Of a DNA stretch of 64,000 nucleotides, positions 42,963 through 51,320 are shown one piece after another; positions within the stretch are counted from its first letter, which is position 1, and each line of letters begins with the position of its first letter. The DNA is from an uncultured Clostridia bacterium (GTDB lineage Bacteria; Bacillota; Clostridia; Oscillospirales; Ruminococcaceae): the NCBI GenBank assembly GCA_947625155.1, contig CANQNG010000007.1:39228-103227 (forward strand). The letters are read 5' to 3'. Made by a program: the position numbers and the translations under genes. Below the pieces are notes generated by a model, which was not told the origin of the DNA, searched no databases, and saw only the letters and a program-made list of their open reading frames with translations.

Positions 42963-43202
42963 ATGAAAATGACAATATTGGAATTAGAAAAGAGTCTGCA
43001 AAAGATCAAAGTTCCAAATGACTGCTATTCCATAATGAAAGGTGGACTTCCTAATGAAATGTTATGCCTGACTAAGGAAGGAGACCGTTGGATCGTATAT
43101 TATAGTGAAAGAGGAAATAGAACGGGTCTAACTGCTTTCAGATCCGAATCAGAAGCGTGTATTTACTTTTATAACAAATTAAAGGTGTATGGAAGAAAAT
43201 AG
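42963..43202 (+). CDS. Small immunity-like protein (Imm59-type look), orphan
   Basis: A 79-aa protein from AT-rich DNA unlike its neighbours. It contains PNDCYSIMKGGLPNEMLCL and WIVYYSERGNRTGL, then a segment ending ACIYFYNKL. This GGLPNE...YYSERG pattern resembles a family of contact-toxin immunity proteins as I remember it; I cannot confirm the match here. No toxin gene is nearby. AAAGGAG lies before the ATG at 42963. It was probably acquired by transfer next to the dispersed repeat. Confidence 0.6.
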   Translation: MKMTILELEKSLQKIKVPNDCYSIMKGGLPNEMLCLTKEGDRWIVYYSERGNRTGLTAFRSESEACIYFYNKLKVYGRK

Positions 43203-43218
43203 CAAGATCAGCCTTTCA

Positions 43219-44205
43219 TCAGGTCGATCTGCCGAGCATCTCTCCCGTAAAGGCATCCACAAGATACACCGTGTAGAAATGCGTTCCGCCCACCACGGAG
43301 TCCTCCGTAAATCCCCATGCCGGCGTAAAGACCAACTGCCCGTCCGCCCGTGCCGGAACGTATTGCAATTGGCATTCTGTCAGCACAGCCGCCGAACGCA
43401 GCGGCTCTTGCTGGTGATACTTCAGCAATGCCCGGAGCGCCGTTTCCGCCGAGCAGACGGGCTTTGCTTCCCCTGCCGCCCCGAAGCGGTACTGCGGACT
43501 TGCCTTGTAGGACAGCACCCCGTCCTGCCCGACGACCGCCATGGCAAACATGCCGGGATACGCCGTATCATTCACGCTCTTGTCCGGCATCACGTCATAG
43601 CCTGCCACCGGGATGCCCTCGTAGGCGAACGTCATGCGCACAAGATAGGCTTCATCTGCTTCCGTCCACGCCGCAATGGCGCTGCCGTCCTTGTAAGTCG
43701 CCTGCTCCTTTTCTGCCATGGCATTGATCGTATCGGCAGTCATCGACCAGACTTCCACCTCTGCGAGCTGTTCCGTCTCCATGCCAAGCCCTTCTGCATA
43801 GTCCTGCGCCGTCTGCGCTGCCGCATCCGCATCCATGAATGCCAGCGTTTCATGCCCGAACACCGCATCCAGTGCTGCCGGTGTGATCTGATAGCCGCTT
43901 TGTGTCGCATAATAGGTATACAGCTTTTCGGTGTCTGCCGCCTTGTTCCGTTCCCGCTGTTCGCCTGCCGTCTGTTCCGCCGCAACTGTCACAGCCGTTT
44001 CCGGAACGGGGATCGTGGCAGCATCAAAACCGATCGTTAAATTGGAGATCTCCGGCAAAGGAGCGTTCTGTTCCTCCGTTCCTGCCAAAGTATCTGATCC
44101 CATGGAAACACTGTCCGCATCCGGGGCAGTGGGCGCTGTGACCGTTTCCGCACAGCCCGTCAGGCAGATACACAGCAGCACGCTCAAAGGGAGATAGTGT
44201 CTCAT
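43219..44205 (-). CDS. Lipoprotein of unknown function
   Basis: A 328-aa protein with a lipobox (LLCICLTGC, Cys near residue 17), an acidic Ser/Thr/Pro linker, and a two-part domain ending FYTVYLVDAFTGEMLG, a PepSY-like final strand. I prefer the ATG at 44205, nine bases after AAAGG; ATGs upstream are too close. It is probably anchored outside the membrane. The family is not recognised with confidence. Confidence 0.75.
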   Translation of the reverse strand: MRHYLPLSVLLCICLTGCAETVTAPTAPDADSVSMGSDTLAGTEEQNAPLPEISNLTIGFDAATIPVPETAVTVAAEQTAGEQRERNKAADTEKLYTYYATQSGYQITPAALDAVFGHETLAFMDADAAAQTAQDYAEGLGMETEQLAEVEVWSMTADTINAMAEKEQATYKDGSAIAAWTEADEAYLVRMTFAYEGIPVAGYDVMPDKSVNDTAYPGMFAMAVVGQDGVLSYKASPQYRFGAAGEAKPVCSAETALRALLKYHQQEPLRSAAVLTECQLQYVPARADGQLVFTPAWGFTEDSVVGGTHFYTVYLVDAFTGEMLGRST

Positions 44206-44283
44206 CGTATTCATCCTTTCTGTAACAGTGCCCTGCACTGCTTTCTACCTGATAAGTCCGGAATTCACCCGGAAACCTTACAC

Positions 44284-44304
44284 TTTCCGGCGGATCGCCG
44301 GAAA
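44284..44304. other. Palindrome in the lipoprotein-feo intergenic region
   Basis: TTTCCGGCG, GAT, CGCCGGAAA: a perfect 9-3-9 inverted repeat in a gap of about 350 bases that otherwise holds only the feo promoter at its right end. It may be an operator for the lipoprotein gene or an RNA hairpin in its leader. Confidence 0.5.
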
Positions 44305-44460
44305 ATTTGTCGGAATAGACAGATCCTGCCCTGTCAGATCAGCTGTTTTGCCTGATCCCGTGCGTTATGCACCGTTTGCTGTGATCGTAGAAAAAGCTGC
44401 TTTTCCATACAAAAAGCTGCCAGTGTATTTGTGCGATATGCTGAAAAAAGGGCATGCCCC

Positions 44461-44513
44461 TTGACATCTGCCCGGAAAGGCGGTATACTAATATTAGTTA
44501 GCAAGCACTAACT
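44461..44513 (+). promoter_or_regulatory. feo promoter with DtxR-like inverted repeat
   Basis: TTGACA (44461-44466), 17-base spacer, TATACT (44484-44489). Directly downstream, AGTTAG-CAAGCA-CTAACT (44496-44513) forms a perfect inverted repeat, and CTAATATTAG is a palindrome on the -10 side. The TTAG/CTAA halves resemble sites of DtxR/IdeR-type metal repressors, which fits iron control of feo. Confidence 0.75.
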
Positions 44514-44556
44514 GCGGCGGTGCAAGTCTCCCTGCCGCATAGAAAGGAGAGCATCT

Positions 44557-44778
44557 ATGAGATCACTGCGGGATATTCCCATCGGCGGTTCTGCCCGTGT
44601 TGTCAAGCTGCATGGCGAGGGTGCGGTCAAGCGCCGTATCATGGACATGGGCATTACCAAGGGCACTGAAATACTTGTCAGAAAAGTCGCACCTTTGGGT
44701 GACCCGATCGAGGTCACGGTGCGGGGCTATGAATTGTCCCTGCGCAAAGAGGATGCGGCAATGGTCGAGGTCGAATAG
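44557..44778 (+). CDS. feoA: Ferrous iron transport protein FeoA
   Basis: A 73-aa SH3-like cytoplasmic protein with SARVVKLHGEGAVKRRIMDMGI and GTEILVRKVAPLGDPIEVTVRGYELSLRK motifs, the normal FeoA length. AAAGGAG precedes the ATG. It assists FeoB, whose gene follows after a second copy of the operator-like repeat. Confidence 0.95.
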   Translation: MRSLRDIPIGGSARVVKLHGEGAVKRRIMDMGITKGTEILVRKVAPLGDPIEVTVRGYELSLRKEDAAMVEVE

Positions 44779-44825
44779 ACCGGCTGCGGAGAGATGACAC
44801 GCTCTCCGCACACTTACGGCTAAGA

Positions 44826-44841
44826 GTTAGCCGAAACTAAC
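44826..44841 (+). promoter_or_regulatory. Second feo inverted repeat between feoA and feoB
   Basis: GTTAG-CCGAAA-CTAAC matches the half-sites and 6-base spacing of the repeat before feoA. A second binding site inside the operon would give separate control of feoB or allow looping. Confidence 0.6.
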
Positions 44842-44870
44842 ACAAGGCAAAAGCCGGAAAGGAAGCTACA

Positions 44871-47357
44871 ATGGCAGATATACGCATAGCCTTAGCAGGA
44901 AATCCCAACTGCGGCAAGACGACATTATTCAATGCCCTGACAGGCTCGAACCAGTTCGTGGGGAACTGGCCCGGCGTCACGGTCGAGAAAAAAGAGGGCA
45001 AGCTCAAAAAGCATGACGGTGTGACAGTCACCGACCTGCCCGGTATCTATTCGCTTTCTCCCTATACGCTCGAGGAAGTCGTGGCAAGAAATTACCTTAT
45101 CGGGGAACGCCCCGATGCCATTCTCAATATCGTGGACGGCACAAATCTGGAGCGTAATCTGTACCTGACCACACAGCTTTTAGAGCTGGGCATCCCCATG
45201 GTCATTGCTGTCAACATGATGGACTTGGTCAGAAAAAACGGCGACAAGATCGATCTGACAGAAATGAGCCGGGAGCTTGGCTGCAAGGTCATGGAGCTGT
45301 CCGCCCTGAAAGCAGACGGTGTCATGGAAGCTGCCGAAGCCGCATTAGAAGCTGCCAAGCAGAAGAAGATCGTCCCGAAACACAGCTACTCCGGACCGGT
45401 AGAACATGCACTGGCACACATCGAGGAGTGCGTCGTCCACGATCTGCCCGAAGAACAGCAGCGCTGGTATGCCGTCAAACTCTTTGAACGGGACGAGAAA
45501 GTCATCGAGCAGCTCCAGCTCTCGGGCGACAAGCTGGCACATATCGAAAAAGACATTGCCGCTGTCGAAACGGAAATGGACGATGATGCGGAATCCATCA
45601 TCACCGGAGAACGCTATATCTACATAGGCAATCTGACAAAGGCTTGCTGGAAACGCAAGAATGCCGGACAGCTTTCCATCTCGGACAAGATCGATAAGAT
45701 CGTCACGAACCGTTGGCTCGGGCTGCCGATCTTTGCGGTCATCATGGGGCTGGTGTATTATATTTCCATGGTCACAGTCGGTTCAGCGGCAACGGACTGG
45801 GCAAATGACGGGCTGTTCGGCGATGGGTTCCACCTGTTCGGCATTGGCACAGCTGCCTACACGGAACAGGCGGATGAGTATGATGCTGCCCTGACAGCGG
45901 CGGATGCCTTTGCAGGGCTTGACCCGGAAGCAGAGGACTTTGATGCAGATGCGGCACTGGCTGAACTGAAAGCGTTCACCCCGGCGGATACGGTCGTTTT
46001 CTACACGGTGCAGGACGAGGAGACCCTTGAAGAGTCTGAACTGCTGGTCTACTACGATCAGATCCCGCCGGGCAGCAAAGAAGCCAATGCCCTGAGCTAT
46101 CTCGAAGCGGTGCAGTATTTCAGCGAAAGCGGCTTTGATGCCCCCGACCCGGCAAATTACGGGGTGTGGGTGCCCGGTGTTCCGGTGCTTGTCGGTGAAC
46201 TGCTGGATGCGATCCACTGTGCGGACTGGCTGAGCGGTCTGATCTTGGACGGTATCGTTGCCGGTGTCGGTGCGGTGCTGGGATTTGTCCCGCAAATGCT
46301 GGTGCTGTTCCTGCTGCTGGCATTCCTCGAAGCGTGCGGCTACATGGCAAGGATCGCCTTTGTGCTGGATAGGATCTTCCGCCGTTTCGGGCTTTCCGGC
46401 AAATCCTTCATCCCGATCTTAATTGGTACAGGCTGCGGCATTCCCGGTATCATGGCATCCCGTACCATCGAAAACGAACGTGACCGCCGCATGACGATCA
46501 TGACCACGACTTTCATCCCCTGCGGTGCAAAAGTGCCGTTCATTGCCATGATCGCCGGAGCGATCTTCGGGGGCAGTCCGGCTGTGGCAGTTTCGGCATA
46601 CTTTATCGGCATGGCAGCGATCATTCTCTCCGGCATCATGCTGAAAAAGACGAAAATGTTCGCCGGAGACCCTGCCCCGTTCGTCATGGAACTGCCGGCA
46701 TATCACCTGCCGACCGCTGGGAACGTGCTGCGTTCCATGTGGGAGAGAGGCTGGTCATTCATCAAGAAAGCCGGAACGATCATCCTGCTGTCCACCATCG
46801 TGGTATGGTTCACCACGTTCTTCGGGTTCACCGAAGAGGGTTTCCGGATGTTAGCGGAGGATGAACTTGACAAGTCCATCCTCGGCACGATCGGCAGTGC
46901 CATTGCGTGGATCTTCGCACCGCTTGGCTGGGGCAGCTGGCAGGCGGCTGTTGCCTCCCTCACCGGGCTTGTCGCCAAGGAAAACATTGTTGGTACGATG
47001 GGTATCCTCTACGGCACGGGCGATGCTTCCACCTATGCGAACATTGCGGCAGCGTTCACCCCCGTCAGCGCCTTTTCGTTCCTCGTGTTCAATTTGCTGT
47101 GCGCACCGTGCTTTGCGGCAATGGGTGCGATACGCCGTGAAATGAACAACAGCAAGTGGTTCTGGTTCGCCATTGGCTATCAATGCGGCTTTGCCTATGC
47201 TGTGGCACTCTGTGTCAACCAGATCGGCGGACTGTTCACTGGGCATGTGAATATCCTCGGACTGATCGCCGCACTGGTGCTGATCGCAGGCATGGTCTAC
47301 ATGCTGGTGCGCCCCTATCAGGAAGCTACCAAACTCACCAAGCGCATCAAGACCTGA
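44871..47357 (+). CDS. feoB: Ferrous iron transporter FeoB
   Basis: A GTPase-coupled Fe(II) importer. The N-terminal G domain has GNPNCGKTTLFNAL (10-23), VEKKEG, DLPGIYSL and NMMD. The gate and membrane domains include GFVPQMLVLFLLLAFLE and GCGIPGIMASR. At 828 aa it is long. Between the first membrane helix (about 300) and the next (about 445) lies an acidic insertion of roughly 120 residues, likely outside the cell, where typical FeoB has a short loop. GGAAAGGA precedes the ATG. Confidence 0.96.
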   Translation: MADIRIALAGNPNCGKTTLFNALTGSNQFVGNWPGVTVEKKEGKLKKHDGVTVTDLPGIYSLSPYTLEEVVARNYLIGERPDAILNIVDGTNLERNLYLTTQLLELGIPMVIAVNMMDLVRKNGDKIDLTEMSRELGCKVMELSALKADGVMEAAEAALEAAKQKKIVPKHSYSGPVEHALAHIEECVVHDLPEEQQRWYAVKLFERDEKVIEQLQLSGDKLAHIEKDIAAVETEMDDDAESIITGERYIYIGNLTKACWKRKNAGQLSISDKIDKIVTNRWLGLPIFAVIMGLVYYISMVTVGSAATDWANDGLFGDGFHLFGIGTAAYTEQADEYDAALTAADAFAGLDPEAEDFDADAALAELKAFTPADTVVFYTVQDEETLEESELLVYYDQIPPGSKEANALSYLEAVQYFSESGFDAPDPANYGVWVPGVPVLVGELLDAIHCADWLSGLILDGIVAGVGAVLGFVPQMLVLFLLLAFLEACGYMARIAFVLDRIFRRFGLSGKSFIPILIGTGCGIPGIMASRTIENERDRRMTIMTTTFIPCGAKVPFIAMIAGAIFGGSPAVAVSAYFIGMAAIILSGIMLKKTKMFAGDPAPFVMELPAYHLPTAGNVLRSMWERGWSFIKKAGTIILLSTIVVWFTTFFGFTEEGFRMLAEDELDKSILGTIGSAIAWIFAPLGWGSWQAAVASLTGLVAKENIVGTMGILYGTGDASTYANIAAAFTPVSAFSFLVFNLLCAPCFAAMGAIRREMNNSKWFWFAIGYQCGFAYAVALCVNQIGGLFTGHVNILGLIAALVLIAGMVYMLVRPYQEATKLTKRIKT

Positions 47358-47362
47358 AACAA

Positions 47363-47390
47363 CAGCCCCCTCCCGGCAGGAAGGGGGCTG
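47363..47390 (+). terminator. GC-rich hairpin after feoB
   Basis: CAGCCCCCT pairs with AGGGGGCTG around CCCGGCAGGA, with no clear T-run. The same loop and stem core recur at 48357-48388. Confidence 0.6.
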
Positions 47391-47496
47391 TGAGGCTATG
47401 CAAAAAACGCCACTGTTTCTGTTCTGTGCTTTTGGGAAATGTTGCTAAATTACCCCTTTCTCGGTTGTTCAAAACACACAATTTTTCACATATATA

Positions 47497-47525
47497 TTGA
47501 CAAATATTCTTTTTTGTGCTATGCT
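47497..47525 (+). promoter_or_regulatory. Sigma-A promoter of the small dockerin gene
   Basis: TTGACA (47497-47502), 17-base spacer, TATGCT (47520-47525). A palindrome AAAGGC-ATA-GCCTTT lies just downstream. Confidence 0.8.
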
Positions 47526-47597
47526 TACATTAAGCAAAGGCATAGCCTTTACTTAGCAGGCAAGAGGAAACCAACATAATAAAAGGAGGTATGTCTT

Positions 47598-48341
47598 ATG
47601 AAAAATAGGTTTTTAGCAGCCCTGACGGCTTTGCTGTGCGTGACGGGTGTTATGACTGCATTCCCGGCAACGGCGAGCGAAACAGATGTAATTTCATGCG
47701 TTCCGTATATGCGTGGTGATGGTGTGTGCGGCAGTCTCCAGTTTGAAAATGTCTCGATAGATGCCGATTTGATTGTGGTAAGTGGGAATTATGTTCTCCC
47801 GATCTATGCAGAGGAAAGCCACTATAATGAAGATAGCTTTGGAACTGTAGTGCCGGAAGGCGAGCTGCAAGTCGGCGACCTTCTGAAAGCAAATGGCACA
47901 ATGATGGCGACTGAAAGGGATCCGGGAGGTTTCGTCTGTCACGATGGTTTTACCAAAGTCGGCAATGCCGTTGACCTTTGGGGAGAGGAAGTCAGTGATG
48001 TTATCCGTACACAGATTATTTTAGAGCAAACCAGACTTGACATTTTAGAGCAAACCAGACAAGACAAGTGGGATGAGGAATATGACGTAAATAGTCACAT
48101 TCAGTTGATCGCATCCGGTGATGTGGACGTGAACAATACCATAGACGTGAGCGATGCCAGTGCGGTATTGCAGGATGTTGCCGCTGCCCTGATGGACAGC
48201 AGCCAGCTTTCTGGACCGCAGTTCAAAGCCGCTGATGTGAACGGCGATGGTGTGCTGACAGTGGACGATGCGTCCGTTATACTGCGATACATCGCCGCAA
48301 AACTCATGGACGATACCGCACAGCTCTCCGACTTTACCTGA
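47598..48341 (+). CDS. Small secreted protein with type I dockerin
   Basis: 247 aa: signal peptide (1-27), an unfamiliar N-terminal domain (about 28-165), and a C-terminal type I dockerin with two calcium repeats, GDVDVNNTIDVSDASAVLQ and ADVNGDGVLTVDDASVILR. The middle holds a duplicated octapeptide (LEQTR-containing) encoded by a 24-bp tandem repeat. It is likely delivered to a cohesin scaffold. AAAAGGAGG precedes the ATG. The role of the N-terminal domain is unknown. Confidence 0.88.
   Translation: MKNRFLAALTALLCVTGVMTAFPATASETDVISCVPYMRGDGVCGSLQFENVSIDADLIVVSGNYVLPIYAEESHYNEDSFGTVVPEGELQVGDLLKANGTMMATERDPGGFVCHDGFTKVGNAVDLWGEEVSDVIRTQIILEQTRLDILEQTRQDKWDEEYDVNSHIQLIASGDVDVNNTIDVSDASAVLQDVAAALMDSSQLSGPQFKAADVNGDGVLTVDDASVILRYIAAKLMDDTAQLSDFT
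48018..48065 (+). repeat. 24-bp in-frame tandem duplication in the small dockerin gene
   Basis: Two adjacent 24-base units begin at 48018 and 48042 and share their first 19 bases exactly; the difference lies in the last bases. The duplication looks recent. Confidence 0.85.
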
Positions 48342-48356
48342 TATGCCCAGTCAAAC

Positions 48357-48388
48357 AAAGCGCCCCCTCCCGGCAGGAAGGGGGCTTT
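48357..48388 (+). terminator. Terminator after the small dockerin gene
   Basis: AAAGC and CCCCCT pair with AGGGGG and GCTTT around the same CCCGGCAGGA loop as the feoB hairpin, suggesting the two are copies of one element. Confidence 0.75.
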
Positions 48389-48536
48389 GCTTATGCATTC
48401 TCCTCTTTTTTTATGTGGAAGATCAGCCGGAACACACCGGACAACAGTTTCGGGCTTCGGATGACAACTACCTTCATATCGTTCCCTCCCTGCAATTGGT
48501 ATACTGCAATATATGCCGCTGCCGGGAAAAGGTGAT

Positions 48537-50513
48537 TCAGGATATGTCCACCAGCTCGATGTAGTCGCCCCCATGCTGTGCCACATAGTCCTTGCGCCCC
48601 TGCAGGTCGTCGCCCAGCAGGAGATCGAACATATATGCCATGCGCTCCGCATCCGAGGGCATGACCCGTATCAGGCGGCGGGTAGCCGGATCCATAGTCG
48701 TGAGGGACATCATCTCCGGCTCATTCTCGCCAAGTCCCTTGGAACGCTGGATCGTGAATTTCTGCTGCCCGATCTTCTTGAGGATGTCAGCACGTTCCTT
48801 TTCGGTGTAGGCGAAATAGGTCTTGTTCTTTGTGGTGATCTCATACAGCGGCGATTCCGCAATATACACATACCCCTCCCGGATGAGTGTCGGTGTCAGC
48901 CGGTAGAGCATCGTCAAAATGAGCGTGCGTATCTGAAAACCGTCCACGTCCGCATCCGTGCAGATGATGATCTTGCTCCAGCGCAGACTGTCCAAGCTGA
49001 ACGGCGGGATGTTCCCGGTATTTTTCAGGTTGACTTCCACGCCGCAGCCAAGCACTTTCAGCAGGTCGGTGATGATGTCGCTCTTGAAAATGCGGGGATA
49101 GTCCGCTTTCAGGCAGTTCAGGATCTTGCCGCGCACGGGGATGACAGCCTGAAATTCCGCATCCCGTGCCAATTTGACTGCCCCCAAGGCGGAGTCGCCC
49201 TCCACGATATAGACTTCCCGGCGGCTGACATCCTTGGTACGGCAGTCCACGAATTTTTCCACCATGTTGGCAAGGTCGATGCTGCCGGTCAGCTTCTTCT
49301 TCGTGTTCAGACGTATCTTTTCTGCGCTTTCCCGGCTGCGCTTGTTGATGAGTACCTGTTCGGCAATTTTATTCGCCTCATCGGGGTTCTCGATGAAATA
49401 GACCTCCAGCTGGTGCTTGAGGAATTCCGTCATTGCCTCCTGCACGAATTTGTTGGTAATGGCTTTCTTCGTCTGGTTCTCGTAGGAAGTCTGCGTGGAA
49501 AAGGACGAGGACACCAGCACAAGGCAGTCCCGGATGTCATCAAAACTGGGCGTGGATTCATTCTTCTGGAGCTTGTTGTTGGCTTTCAGGTAGCTGTTGA
49601 TCTGCGACAGAAAAGCGCTCCGCACCGCCTTATCCGGCGAACCGCCGTGAGAAAGAAAGCTTGAATTGTGGTAGTATTCGAGCAGGCTCATCTGGTTGGA
49701 AAAAGTCAGTGCCACATTCAGCCGCACCCGGTAGTCTGCCTTGTCTGCCCGGTCACGCCCGGTGCGCTCTGCCGACCAGCACTGCACGGAGGTCAGTGCC
49801 TTGTCTCCGGTCAATTCTTTCACGTAGTCGGAAATGCCGTTCTCGTAGAAAAATTCCGTCTCCAACAAGCTGCCGTCCGCCTGCTGAGAGCGATAGACAA
49901 ACAGCAGATCCGGATTGACGACTGCCTGTCGGCGGAGCGTTTCATGAAAGAAGGCATCCGGGACAGCAATGTCCGTGAATACTTCCAGATCGGGCTTCCA
50001 CTTGGTGCAGGTGCCGGTCTGTTTCCCCTTGTAGGGCTTCTTTTTCAGACCGCCGATGTTGAAGCCTTTCTCGAAGTGCAGACTGTACTCGAACCCGTCC
50101 CGGCGCACGGTCACGTCCATGAACTCCGATGCGAACTGCGTGGCGCACAGTCCCAGACCATTCAGACCGAGCGAATAGTCATAGTCCTGCGCCTCGTCAA
50201 ATTTGCCGCCCGCATACAGCTCACAGTAGACAAGCTCCCAGTTATAGCGGTTTTCCGTCTTGTTAAAGTCCACCGGGCAGCCCCGCCCGAAGTCCTCTAC
50301 CTCGATCGTTCCGTCATTCCAGCGGGTGATGAGAATTTTATCACCGTACCCCGCCCGTGCTTCGTCAATGGAGTTGGAAATGATCTCAAATACCGAATGG
50401 GCACACCCGTCCGGACCGTCCGAGCCGAAAATAACACCGGGGCGCTTGCGCACCTTGTCCGGTCCTTTGAGTATGGTAATGCTTTCGTTGCCGTATTCTT
50501 TTTTCTTTGCCAT
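48537..50513 (-). CDS. Type IIA DNA topoisomerase subunit B-like protein (GyrB/ParE family)
   Basis: A 658-aa protein with the GHKL ATPase fold (ISNSIDEARAGYG, GRGCPVDF, LGLNGLGLCATQF), a transducer domain, and a TOPRIM domain (VEGDSALGAVK, TDADVDGFQI) ending with GLGENEPEMM. It departs from classical GyrB/ParE in EGDSALG (usually EGDSAGG) and VDGFQI (usually VDGAHI), and looks like the divergent clostridial topoisomerase subunit. A subunit A gene normally lies next to it, but here none is adjacent: downstream is a dockerin gene on the other strand and upstream the rib operon. Confidence 0.88.
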   Translation of the reverse strand: MAKKKEYGNESITILKGPDKVRKRPGVIFGSDGPDGCAHSVFEIISNSIDEARAGYGDKILITRWNDGTIEVEDFGRGCPVDFNKTENRYNWELVYCELYAGGKFDEAQDYDYSLGLNGLGLCATQFASEFMDVTVRRDGFEYSLHFEKGFNIGGLKKKPYKGKQTGTCTKWKPDLEVFTDIAVPDAFFHETLRRQAVVNPDLLFVYRSQQADGSLLETEFFYENGISDYVKELTGDKALTSVQCWSAERTGRDRADKADYRVRLNVALTFSNQMSLLEYYHNSSFLSHGGSPDKAVRSAFLSQINSYLKANNKLQKNESTPSFDDIRDCLVLVSSSFSTQTSYENQTKKAITNKFVQEAMTEFLKHQLEVYFIENPDEANKIAEQVLINKRSRESAEKIRLNTKKKLTGSIDLANMVEKFVDCRTKDVSRREVYIVEGDSALGAVKLARDAEFQAVIPVRGKILNCLKADYPRIFKSDIITDLLKVLGCGVEVNLKNTGNIPPFSLDSLRWSKIIICTDADVDGFQIRTLILTMLYRLTPTLIREGYVYIAESPLYEITTKNKTYFAYTEKERADILKKIGQQKFTIQRSKGLGENEPEMMSLTTMDPATRRLIRVMPSDAERMAYMFDLLLGDDLQGRKDYVAQHGGDYIELVDIS

Positions 50514-50525
50514 AATATGCCTCTC

Positions 50526-51320
50526 TCACGTTTCAAAAAATCCAAAATGCTGCATGGCATGATAGATCCCGTCATGCCACAGGTCGTCCGTTACATAGTC
50601 CGCATAGGGGATGAGTTTCTCCCCGTTGCCCATGGCGATAGATGTCCCTGCCCCTGCAAACATGGGCAGGTCATTCAGGCTGTCGCCGATGGCATAGGCA
50701 GCGGACTTGTTCATGCTGTGGTGACGCAGGACAAATTCCATGCCCGTCTGTTTGGAATATGCCACCGGCACAAGTTCCGCAAACCCTGCGCCCCGGTCGA
50801 TAAAGGTGAATTTTCCGGCAATGCCTGCCCGGAAGCCCTCTATGTCTGACTCCGCATCATAGGCGATCACGAATTTGTCGAACCCAAAGTCCGCATCCTC
50901 TGCGCTGCGCTCGATGTTTTTCTGCTGCATCATGAAGCTCTCCCGGAGCATGGTGATGAATGGCAGCATCCTTGCCTTCGGGTCGAAGAAAAACGCATCC
51001 CGCCGCTCAAACAAAGGCGAACAGCCCGTTTCCCGTATCAAAGCGACCATTTCCCGGCACAGTTCCGGCGGGTCGGTGTAGTAGAACAGCTCCGCCCCGC
51101 CGCACTCGATGTATGTCCCACAGCCGCAGACATACCCGTCAAACCCCAAACACCGCACATCCTCGTCCACGTTGCACAGCGGTCTGCCCGTGTTCACGTA
51201 CAGCAGATGCCCGGCTTTCCGTGCCAGAGAAATTGCCTCCACGGTGCTTTCCGGTACGAAATGCGATGCCGAATCTTCCATGAGCGTGCCGTCAATGTCG
51301 AAAAACAGGATCTTCCGCAT
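50526..51320 (-). CDS. Cof-type HAD phosphatase in the riboflavin operon
   Basis: A 264-aa Cof/HAD-IIB phosphatase: LFFDIDGTLMED (nucleophile), YVNTGRPL (motif II), and IGDSLNDLPMFAGAG (motif IV) with a C2-type cap. The ATG shares its A with the ribH stop (TGATG). Riboflavin synthesis needs a phosphatase for the ribitylaminouracil phosphate made by RibD, and in Bacillus this work is done by Cof-like HAD enzymes. Its coupled position makes it a strong candidate for that step; this is inference from context. Confidence 0.88.
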   Translation of the reverse strand: MRKILFFDIDGTLMEDSASHFVPESTVEAISLARKAGHLLYVNTGRPLCNVDEDVRCLGFDGYVCGCGTYIECGGAELFYYTDPPELCREMVALIRETGCSPLFERRDAFFFDPKARMLPFITMLRESFMMQQKNIERSAEDADFGFDKFVIAYDAESDIEGFRAGIAGKFTFIDRGAGFAELVPVAYSKQTGMEFVLRHHSMNKSAAYAIGDSLNDLPMFAGAGTSIAMGNGEKLIPYADYVTDDLWHDGIYHAMQHFGFFET

